Made by a program: the position numbers and the translations under genes. From Sabellastarte sp. h YS-2021 (lineage: Eukaryota; Annelida; Polychaeta; Sabellida; Sabellidae), in contig OZ024934.1 in NCBI GenBank assembly GCA_964017235.1, forward strand, positions 91,912,706 to 91,976,705: 64,000 nt of DNA, in the 5' to 3' direction. The notes under the pieces are model-generated. The model made no database searches, was not told the origin of the DNA, and saw nothing but the letters and a program-made list of their open reading frames with translations. This document shows positions 1 to 9,600 of the stretch, piece by piece (position 1 is the stretch's first letter; every line of letters starts with the position of its first letter).

Positions 1-144
1 TCTTTACAGTGTTGACAGATAAATTCCTGGATGCAGCTAGTCTTTTACAGAGTCCCTCCTTCCTCTGCTTGTCTTTGAATTTCATGTGAATCTTGTCGTA
101 GAGTTCTGCATTCTGCTTGACACACTCCACAATGGCCACAATCA
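1..144 (-). pseudogene. MADF-domain-like coding fragment, cut by the window edge
   Basis: Read on the minus strand from 145 down to 1, one frame is open for 48 codons. It contains the core ECVKQNAELYDK followed by FKDKQRK and LAASRNLSVNTVK. This is the first-helix and second-helix pattern of MADF domains (Myb/SANT-like DNA-binding domains): acidic or hydrophobic start, PELYD-like motif, then (F/Y)KD(K/R). A stop codon (TGA) lies immediately upstream at 146-148, so the fragment is either an internal exon entered at the AG at 145-146 or a decayed copy. The rest of the domain would lie left of the window. MADF genes are often multicopy and transposon-associated in invertebrates, so a live gene and a relic cannot be separated here. 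Confidence 0.5.
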
Positions 145-224
145 CTCAGGAAAATAGACTTCATTTGCCCCTTCTTCTGCTTGGATCGAGTTGATTCTAC
201 ATCAGTGTCTGTGTCTTTTTGAGG

Positions 225-380
225 TCACTTTTCTGTTCTTTAAACAGTCTCTTCCATGTGCTCAGTCCTTTCTGTCCTCTCTCTTTCCATCCTCTCTCTG
301 CCCCTCCCCTCCTTCTCCTGTCCCTCCGTCTCCTCTCTCCTCCCTCTCTCCACTTCTTCTCTCTATATCCTCAGCAGTAT
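225..380 (+). repeat. Pyrimidine-rich low-complexity tract
   Basis: A stretch of almost pure C/T (CTCTCTTTCC, CCCCTCCCCTCC and similar). Open frames across it encode only S/P/L-rich peptides and are compositional artefacts. From 380 to about 890 I see no recognisable feature beyond loosely recurring GACAGG/ACAAGCCTGGAAA words. Confidence 0.7.
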
Positions 381-892
381 CTCCTAACTAAAAATTGTGG
401 TTGAGGATCAGTAGGTACTTTAATCTTTCTCCTTCTGCCCCTTGGCATGTGGTCACAGATGGCTTGTCTGTTTCACTTCAGGGCTTATCGGTTATAAAAA
501 TTCCCGACTCTAGGATGAAGATGTTAAAAGTTTCCAGCTGGCCTGGAAAACTTATACACATGTCGGGAACATTTACAGACAGGTCCACTAAGGTTACCGA
601 CAGTATGGTTATTTTTCCCATACAATCTGTTTCTCATCACGTACAGTCTGGATCACCATATTTGTGACAAGCCGGAAAACTGACAGGCTTGATGTATTAA
701 CTGACAAGGTGGGAAGTGTAACCAACAAGCCGTTAAGTTAAACCGACAGGCCTGTTGCTATGTGGATGTAGTTAGGCTCTGTTACAAGGCTCGGAAATGA
801 TCATAGAAATATCAAACATCTTTGATATTTCACCGACTCTTCCCGACAAGCCTGGAAACTACAACCGACTGTTACAGACTATGTAAACATTG

Positions 893-1069
893 GTCCCAAC
901 TCAAAAAAAGACATACTTACCAACTGGTCTGCTCCAGTGGAACACCCGCATTAAGGAGACATCCTGTAAAGTTTATCGAAACTGGGCCAGGGTTGAGGCT
1001 GAAATCACCAGAAAGTACAAGCAAGAAAGACACCCATGGCTTCACATTCCTGAAAGAGTACTAATGTAA
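893..1069 (+). CDS. Possible terminal coding exon of an unrecognised gene
   Basis: One + frame is open from just after a TAA at 885-887 to a TAA at 1067-1069. Its second half has balanced, helix-like composition (WNTRIKETSCKVYRNW, then EAEITRKYKQERHPW, ending HIPERVLM). A plausible splice acceptor, TCTGCTCCAG, ends at 937, which would make 938-1069 a last coding exon. No family is recognised. The neighbouring frame is also open over the same stretch, so coding status is uncertain. It may equally be a relic of a mobile-element protein. Confidence 0.25.
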   Translation, partial: VPTQKKTYLPTGLLQWNTRIKETSCKVYRNWARVEAEITRKYKQERHPWLHIPERVLM

Positions 1070-1559
1070 GACCCTACGCTTGTGGCCCTGGAATGCCAAA
1101 AATGCAAGAGCAATCCTGTTAATTTATGAGTGAATGCCAGATTCAAAAGTGCAAGACTGGGCTGATGACAAAGGTGGTACACATAAACCAAAATGAGCCA
1201 AAGAACAAGAAAATTCAGATGGGCCAGAGACACGAATGCCAACCAGGAAGGAATAACAAACAAAATGAAGTAATCCATATGCATTTTACTGATAATGTGT
1301 ATGTTGACTGGTGAGAAACCAACTGAAACTCCACTAAGTGTAGAGAGTAAAATTGTATAGTAAATGATAGTAATTATTTGTACCACTTTGTTTTGCTAAA
1401 ACAGCTTTGCAGAAGCTATCTGACAGTCATAACTTATAGGACAATGTGAACAACACTGCTACATAAAATTCCTGGGGGTTTGATAAAAGCCATCCATTGA
1501 AAATGCTACCTTTAAAAATTTACCATATTTTCTGTGGCTTACAGCTATATTGTAGTTTA

Positions 1560-3470
1560 ACATAGGAGGGGTTTCCTAATGAGGGTACCGTTAATTTCTT
1601 TATTTAATACTATTTTCTGAAATTTAAAAGGGAAAAGTACCCATTACCATTGTATGCTTGTAATTTGATGCATTGATAATGAGTAGAATACAATTTTCAC
1701 AAATTTTTACTTGTTACTGAAAACTACGAAAACTACAGTTTAACCTTTTGATCTTTCAACTTTGAAAAACAGTTGCAGTATAAATTGATATAAAGGTAAA
1801 CTGGTCGACTTTTTTCAGTGGTACTTCCTGTTAATCTAGAAATCTTTTACTTAAAAGAGACAGATTCCATGTGGTAGATAACAATCAAACTACACACTGT
1901 TCATTACTTTATATACAGAGAAACAGTAAAAGGTAAAGCATCTACTTCCGTTTTACTGTTTTACTGTTTTATGGTTTTGGAATACTATATTATCTCTCTT
2001 TAAAAGAGAAAACAGCCTTTTTCCTTTAAACCGTTTGTGGTATATTTTAGCAATTTATACTTTTTCCACAGCCAATTAAGTGAAGGTCATGTCCTAAGTA
2101 ACCACTGTAGTCTTGGTTGTGACGTCACAATACAAAATGTTAACATATAATTGTGTTTTAAAGCTTTTATACTGGCATATAATGAACTATTCCCAAACTG
2201 GTTGCTAGAATTTATTAATGTTTGATAAGTGGATGAAACAAAATAAGGACTTTAAGGTCACCACTGCTTTATGGTGACCTTAACTCTCAACAATAACTTT
2301 AAAGCAACTTTAAAGTTGCCACTTATAGGGCCAATAATAAAAAAAATTACTTTGAGAATTTCAGTTATAATTGGTATCTGAGTGTTACTTGGACCTTAAA
2401 AGCTGTATACTATAGGGTGGTCTTAAACTCTGAACAATTATGACTTTAAGGTTATCCATTCAAAGCCCAATTAAATATAATTGACATGACAGATTCTACT
2501 TTTTTTGGTAATGCAGGTGTTCCACTGGAGCCGACCTTACAACTCTAGGGTCAGCTTCAAAAATCTTTAAGGCCACCCTAAAGTATACAGTTTTCAAGGT
2601 CCAAAGAAAATATGAAAGTACCAATTATAGCTGAAATTCGCCAAGTGTTTTTTTCAATTTTTTTTGCAGTGCAAGTGGTAACCTTAAAGTTGCTAAAATA
2701 GACTTATTGCCAAGAGTTTAAGGTCACTAGAAAGTGGAAGTACGCTCCTTACTTTGTGTCATCCACATACCAAATATCAATTAAATTCATTTGGCAATTT
2801 CAACTCTTTTAAGCCCATTCACATGTTAAAATTTGCACTGTGACGTCACAACTGGCCTACTGTGATTGCCAGGGACATAACCTTCACCTAATAAGCTGTG
2901 GGATACTTGGAAGGCCAAAATATACCATAAACAGTCAAAGGGAAAAAAAGCCTTTTTCTGTTTCAAATCCTGACTCTGATATAGTTTTAATAATTATAAC
3001 CAGTCATTAGATAAAGGCCAAGAATATAGTATTTCAAAACCATAAAACAGTAAAACGGAAGTAGATGCTTAACCGTTTTGTGCTTCTCTGTTAATATATG
3101 TAGGTAAAGTAGTGAATGGTATGTACCTTGATTGATCAGCCCTCTATTTACTGGCATAAAACAATTTAAATGTGTGTTACTATTTCTTAAAACAATCAAA
3201 CAGTAAACAGAAAAGGAGTATTAACTCTTTGTAAAAAGTTCTGAAGATGGAATGATTTTCAGATTAACAGTAGGTACCTTGTGAGAGGGTTTTAAACCTA
3301 CTATTTTGTACTTTTCTATGTTCATCATACTCAAATTGATTACAAGTGTGTTTCAGTTTATTCAAACTAAAACTGTAAAAGGGTAACAAACTGTTTACCC
3401 TTTCAATCCCAATAAAAAGAGAAATATGTAAAGAAATTAATGGTAGGTACCCTGATTTTTCCTTATGTGT
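1560..3470. repeat. 1.9-kb imperfect palindrome (foldback-like element)
   Basis: The left and right halves are inverted copies of each other around about 2510. Matching pairs read in nested order: 1589-1605 (GAGGGTACCGTTAATTTC) with 3432-3450; 1935-1975 (AAGCATCTACTTCCG, then repeated TTTTACTG) with 3040-3075; the CRE palindrome TGACGTCA near 2119 with the same word near 2842; CATGTCC...AAGTGAAGG around 2080 with its complement around 2875-2895; and 2391-2427 with 2565-2600 (CTGTATACT plus AGGGTGG). Internal AAGGTCACC/GGTGACCTT words resemble those in elements C, G and H. No coding potential is seen. Termini and target duplication are not resolved. Confidence 0.75.
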
Positions 3471-3628
3471 CCGAGTTCATGCATCTCTGCAAAGCAGCTT
3501 CCTCACACAGCTTAGTCTCAATTATGAGGCACTTATTTCACTTATTTCTGCTCCACACATATTGTATTTACCAGGTCACAAACAGCAAAAGCCTATAGAA
3601 TGACATTATACCATTGTTTAATGAAAGT

Positions 3629-4625
3629 CCCCAGTAAACATTAAAAATTTTTTAAAAGATTTAAATGTTTACAAAACATTTTTAAACCCTTGTTTGAACC
3701 CTATATTTTGGGTTAATGTTAAGTTTTTAATGTTAAAAAATGTTTGATAAACACTCTCCATACAAATCAGAAGTTCTAGGTCTAGTAAACCTGAATCCAT
3801 TTTTTTATGTTATCAATCTGGTAGAAAGCAATTCACAAGCAGATGTAAAGAAACAAAAAACCTGAAACTTTTTATAGCATATTTAGGTCTACTCTGAAAT
3901 ACTCAAGCAACTGAGGTTTGACTGGAAGCATTTGTTAAATATTTATAAAATAGCCGAGGAAATGAAAGTTATGCTGGAAAAAAGCAAAGCACCATCATCT
4001 CAAAGACAAAACAACCCATGAACTTATTTCCTATATACCAGCCTAATCTAGAATATTTCATTGTGCAAAACAATTCATCAATATGCCAAGTAAATAGAAT
4101 TTTCAGGCCCATCATTTTAAAATGTTTTTGAAACATTTTCTGTCAAATGTTTTGACAACATTCTATCACAAACATTATTTTGCAGCCATATTTTCAGAAT
4201 AATTATTAAATGTTTACCTTGAAACATTTGCATGCAAAGGTGGCAGTAAACAATAACAGGTAATTTTTTAGGACTTTTACAAAAATTACCTCACATGCAA
4301 TGCCTAAAAGTAAAAATTGAATGGTTCACTCTTTCAGTTTTAGACATGAAATAAAATCTTCAGTGGTGGGCAACCTAAAAACATGTTGAATTTGACCTCA
4401 GACCACAACTAAGGTAATATTGCTAAGTAACGCAAAACTAATATATTTGACACATTGTAATGTTGATTTGTAACATTTTTCTAACAGTTGTCATAAAATT
4501 TTTAAAAATGGTATTCATAAAATGTTTTGAAAACCTATTATAAATGGGTTTCGTACCCATCATTTTTTAACCTTTGCCAAATGTTTCCCTCTAAACATTT
4601 GCAAAACTTAAAAATGTTTTCTGGG
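3629..4625. mobile_element. Foldback/MITE-like element of AAACATTT repeats
   Basis: The ends are imperfect inverted repeats: CCCCAGTAAACATTAAAAA at the left, and on the opposite strand CCCAGAAAACATTTTTAAG at the right. The interior is rich in both orientations of AAATGTTT/AAACATTT (for example 3664-3690, 4118-4150, 4205-4230, 4515-4535, 4585-4620), so the whole unit can fold. It carries no open frame. No clear target-site duplication was found, so its class is open. Confidence 0.5.
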
Positions 4626-5207
4626 TCTTGGCCAGAGTACCTCTCAAAGCCAACCAATTTGTTTCCTTAAACTATATCAACAACTAAGGCTGAAATAGAC
4701 TGGTTCAGTCACCTAAATAAGTATATTACTCCAGAAAACACAAATGAAATGTGCTTTACATAGGGGACAGCTAATTATTGTAGCTTTCTTTTCAATTCTT
4801 GATGAATGTTCTTTGTGTTTGTAAAAAAAGACAAAAGGTTAATACCAAGCAAAATAAAGCTTCCAGTGGCAGGTACGAACTCATGCGTTTTAAACACGAG
4901 CTCAGTTCTTATAAAAAAACAGCATTATTTGTCTCTACAGCCTCGATCTTCTACACCTAAAGGTTTCCACTTCCTCAGCATATTGTGAGGGTAAGTCAGC
5001 CATGTCTACTTCCCTATAAAAGAGGGGATATGGGTCATGTTGAGGTTGGTCTTGATCAGCAGGAGCCCTAGAGGGCTTGGAAGACCTATGTTTGTACAGA
5101 GGACTGAAGATGAGGACTGAGATGGCTATCTGGACCTAACCTTGTGTTTTCTTTTATCTGCATGTTTTTGAGGTAGGGAGAGAGGCTGTACGGCAACCAG
5201 ACTAACC

Positions 5208-5215
5208 ATATTCAT
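5208..5215. repeat. 8-bp target-site duplication, left (ATATTCAT)
   Basis: The word ATATTCAT directly precedes the left terminus of the element at 5216 and recurs exactly after its right terminus at 6280-6287. Confidence 0.6.
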
Positions 5216-6279
5216 GGGACATTCTAAAACTCGGACTTCTGTCCAACTTGGAATTCTACTTGGACTAAGCGGCGATAGCGGCGATGGGATGGAGAGGGGG
5301 GCAGCGGCGATGGGATATTGGGAGGGTGGGGGAGGGGCCGTGTTATGCATTAATTCAGCCAATCAAATGCATAAGGGGTTATATAGGTGTTTTCTGTTGA
5401 AATATCAAAAAAAAATACCTGCGTCCCCCAACACCCCCTCCCCATTTCCAAGTTGGACAGAAATAAAGGGTATCGCCGCTTGTGGCTGTTAATTGAGGAA
5501 ACATGAGGCTCCAGGTGGGGTTTTTCTAGAAATATTTAATAAACTGACACAGATTACATCGTGGATTTGTACATCAGATGTTAATGAGTAAAGATGAGGC
5601 TCCAGATGGGGGCTTTTCTGCAAGAAATATATAATAAACTGACAGAGATCACAGATTTCCTGCAATATTTTACAAATAAAAAGACATCACAGCCATCGCC
5701 ACTTGCCTTGGACAATAAACTGCTGGCCAACTACCCTTCCTCTTGACGTCCCCCAACACCCCCTCCCCATTTCCAAGTTGGACAGAAATAAAGGCGATCG
5801 CCGCTTGTGGCTCTTAATTATATATTTGTAAAATATTGTTAGAAACCCCATCGTAGCCTCACGTTTTCATCACTCTGTGGATGTACAAGTACCAGCATTT
5901 GATATTTTATTTGTTTTAAATATTTCGCCGCCCCACACCCCCTCCCCATTTCCAAGTTGGACAGGAAAGCCATCGCCGGCTATAGTGGCTCTTAATTATA
6001 TATTTGTAAAATATTGTTAGAAACCCCATCGTAGCCTCACGTTTTCATCACTCTGTGGATGTACAAGTGCCAGTATTTGATATTTTATTTGTTTTATTTG
6101 CCATCCCCCCCCCCCCCCCCCCCCTCCATCGCCGCTATCGCCGCATTACTTGGACTGTCGCCGCTATCGCCGCTGACCATCTACCCCTCCTCATTTCTTC
6201 TCAATTAAAATTAACGTCGCCGCTATCAGTCCGAGCGGCGATGGAATCGCCGCTTTTGTCCAACTTTTAGGAAGTACCC
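5216..6279. mobile_element. hAT-like non-autonomous element with GCGGCGATA motifs
   Basis: The 1064-bp unit is bounded by 8-bp ATATTCAT duplications and by inverted termini (left GGGACATTCTAAAACTCGGA; right, read inward, GGGTACTTCCTAAAAGTTGG). An 8-bp duplication is typical of hAT transposons. The interior is made of reshuffled modules: GCGGCGAT/ATCGCCGC clusters near both ends, a segment at 5751-5930 repeated at 5931-6104 (about 180 bp, both with CCCCTCCCCATTTCCAAG and TTTGTAAAATATTGTTAGAA), an AGATGAGGCTCC segment duplicated at 5500-5570 and 5592-5660, and a C20 run at 6105-6124. It has no transposase frame. Its right end lies 232 bp upstream of the first coding ATG of the WW/PH gene, so it could contribute to the promoter or 5' UTR (inference). 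Confidence 0.65.
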
Positions 6280-6287
6280 ATATTCAT
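6280..6287. repeat. 8-bp target-site duplication, right (ATATTCAT)
   Basis: Exact copy of 5208-5215, directly after the right terminus AGTACCC of the hAT-like element. Confidence 0.6.
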
Positions 6288-6486
6288 ACCTGGTTACCGT
6301 TTTAGTTCAAATCTAAGTTTTAAAAGGGCACCAGCCAACTACCTGGCTCGTCTATGAAAATAACATGTATTGCAACCGATTAATTTATATAGTTATATAA
6401 CTTTTATTGATTCCATTAAATCCACAGAGTTTAAAATTTCTTTTACATTTAATTTATTAGTTCATATTTAGAAAATATCCGTGTTC

Positions 6487-6522
6487 ATGTTTTGTCACTG
6501 TCAACAAAGGCATGTCAATTGA
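6487..6522 (+). other. Short upstream ORF overlapping the start codon
   Basis: An ATG 25 bases upstream of the main start opens an 11-codon frame that ends with TGA at 6520-6522, past the main ATG at 6512. If the 5' UTR reaches this far, it could reduce initiation at 6512 and favour the internal ATG at 6545 (residue 12), which has the better context (A at -3, A at +4). The transcription start is unknown. Confidence 0.35.
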
Positions 6523-6630
6523 AAGTAACAGCCTAGGTGTAAACATGAAAGTGGAAGAACTTTTAAGGGAGAAATTACCTCCTCCATGGAATTACGGTGT
6601 GACAAGGGATGGTCGGGTATTTTTCGTAAA
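6512..6630 (+). CDS. PLEKHA5/7-like: PLEKHA5/7-like exon 1: start codon and first half of WW1
   Basis: Codes for residues 1-39 plus two bases of codon 40. ATG at 6512 is the first in-frame ATG after an in-frame TAG at 6458-6460. The sequence runs from MSIESNS to KLPPPWNYGVTRDGRVFFV, the first two strands of a WW domain with signature Trp26 and the aromatic pair Phe37-Phe38. Exon 2 supplies the third strand and the second Trp. Donor GTATGT at 6631. A second Met (residue 12) is a possible alternative start just before the WW domain. The hAT-like element ends 232 bp upstream. Confidence 0.88.
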
Positions 6631-9600
6631 GTATGTAATTCCTTATCTATTTTCTTTAATTCAGAAATTATGTAACATTTTATTTTTGTAAATTAATATG
6701 CAGAAGTATACATGTCATTCAAGGTGTTCACGAAAAGTTCGGTCGAGGCACATAATTCCGGTTATTTTTGCAGAAGCAGTGAATCTTTTTTTGAGTACAA
6801 TCAAGAATATGTCCAAGTTATAAATATACAATTTCTATGACAATTGGTGTAAATGCTAGGAAAATAATTGTGGAATCCCAGACTGGAAATTTATTTGTGA
6901 AGAAAGTTTACAATAATCTTGTCATAAAACAATTAAGTGACAAACTTCGTTGGTCGATGAAATTCACAGGCTGAGCAGTATATACATTTGAAATAGTGTA
7001 CGAAAAAAATGACCCATTAAAAATGCTTCTTTAAAGTAATACCTCCCAGGGAAAATTAACATTACATTATTTACATGGAAATATACACACAGCATTCACG
7101 ATTTACGTGCAACTCGCTGTCATAGGAAGTCGCTAACGGAAACTCGCTGACAAGAAATATGTACACGCGTATATATACATGTTATCTTATTTGCATATGG
7201 CCGTAAGTTCTGTAGTTTAAAGTATTAAATCTTCGTTGAGACGTCCATGTTATAAAATATTGTTAGGAAATGCCAGGTGAAATCCATGACCTCATATCTT
7301 CTCATGAATATTAATGACTTGGGTGCTAGGCCGTGAGTTATGTAGTTTGAAGTCTTCGTCTATGCTTCCATTTTATAAAATATTGTTAGGAACTACAGGG
7401 GAAATCCGTGACCTCATACCTTCTCATGAATATTAATGACCTGGGTTCTATGCCTGTGAGTTCTCGAGTTTAACCATCTGTATAACCTGCCATATCTAAT
7501 TTGCATATTGTTGGCGAGTTGTGTCAGTGACTTCCCTTGTCAACGAGTTGCACGTACACCGCAACCACGCATAATTCCATTGGCACATTAGAACAACTTT
7601 AATTTCCACTCCTGCTAACATATGCTGACATTGTTAAACACACACTGCACACATATATATATATCATACTGTGTATAACATATATAGTTTTAAACAGGAG
7701 AATATTAATGAAACTAGATAAATTACAAAAATGACTTTCAACAGTGAATACATATTGGTAAAAGAACTTACTATAGACACTTTAAAATTCAAACTAGTTT
7801 TGACACAGTTCCAATCAGTCTTAGCAAGCAGTGTCTGAGAATACACAAACCCTTCCCCTTGGGTACTGCATGGTGAAAAAATGCAAACCACAAGGACACA
7901 CAGAATGAATCTGGCTTCAGATACATACATCATTTGTTGACTTGTGTGATACTTGAAAGTTAAAAAGAGGCTGCCACTCTGACCGTCATATTGTCTTTTC
8001 ATTTTACCTCTTTAATTGGTTTGCAATTAATGTCCCTACTACACACCTTCTTTAACTTTGTCTAAAGTCCTGAGTATTGTTGCCTTTTGTATAAAATCAA
8101 CTCGAAATACTTGTGAAAATACAGTTAAAATTCTGGAGACTAGATCGGTATCTGCATCAGTTTTCAGGAAGACTGAGACACAATTAGACCCTAATTTGAA
8201 AATATGACCCAGATCCAGAATATAGTTTTTAAATTACGACAGTCATACTGATAAACAGACTCACTTACTTTACCCTTGCCCTCACCTGCCCGGGGCCTGG
8301 GTATTGAAAATTATTAAGAGTTTATCTATTAGTTGCCCTTGATAAACATATGGTGATAAATGAATGATAATTGTATTTTCAGTGAAGAATCTCATGAAAA
8401 CACCTGGCTCCATCCAGTATCAGGTCAACCAGTGCAGACAGGTCACAGAACAAATGAAGGTAAATAGCAAAATGTATAGGCCATTTCATGGAAATATTTA
8501 CATATTATTGTATCCACCAGATAGCATCCAGTGGATACTATGGATTACGCATGAGTACACCACCGCAGTGTGTAGAGATTTTTTCGTTACCCCTCTAGAG
8601 GCCAGGGTATTATAGGTAGACTTCTCAAATTTGCAGGATATATTCATATCCATAAAATCTTGCCTGGGAATAGTTTTGACCTCATTTTGAAAAACAAGAT
8701 GGCCGCCATGGGCTTTTTTCGACTTTCAGCAAGGAGTTTCGTTGGCCCTCTAGAAGAAAGGGTATTATAGGTAGAGATCTCAGATTCGCAGGATGTGTTC
8801 ACCATTACAAAACCTTGACGACATATTTTTGGCCGCATTTTGAAAAACAAGATGGCCGCCACAGGCGTTTCCTTTCAGTCATGAAAAGTGCTAAAATCTC
8901 CCTTATTATTGGTCCTAGTGGTTTGCAATGTGAAACCAGCCTATAGGAAATCATGGGCTGCAAATCTTTTGATGTGGTCAGATTTAACCTTGGGCCTCTC
9001 CTTCTAGGTCAAACGAGGATAGCCAAACTTAAAAGTGCTTATAACTCGCTTCTTATTGGTCCTAGAGGTTTGGGATGATAAACCAAAGTATAGGAAATCA
9101 TGGGCTGTGAATCTTTTGATGTGGTCAGATTTGACCTTGGGCCCCTCCTTCAAGGTCAAACGAGGATAGGCAAACTTAAAAGTGCTTATAACTGCTTATT
9201 ATTGGTCCTAGAGGTTTGCAATGTGAAACCAACCTATAGGCAATCATGGGCTGCGAACCTTCTGATGTGGTCAGATTTGACCTTGGGCCTCTCCTTCAAG
9301 GTCAAAGAAGCATAGCCAAACTTAAAAGCTTATAACTCACTTATTGGTTTTTGAGGTTTGCAATGTGAAACCAACCTATATGAAATCATGGACTGCGAAT
9401 CTTCTGATGTGGTCAGATTTGACCTTGGGCCTCTCCTTCAAGGTCAAAGAAGCATAGCCAAACTTAAAAGCTTATAACTCACTTATTGGTTTTTGAGGTT
9501 TGCAATGTGAAACCAACCTATATGAAATCATGGACTGCGAATCTTTTGATGTGGTCAGATTTGACCTTGGGCCTCTCCTTCAAGGTCAAATGAGGATAGC

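Noticed and set aside
191-404. Two S/P/L-rich open frames
   Set aside because: Translation of a pyrimidine-rich tract; composition only.
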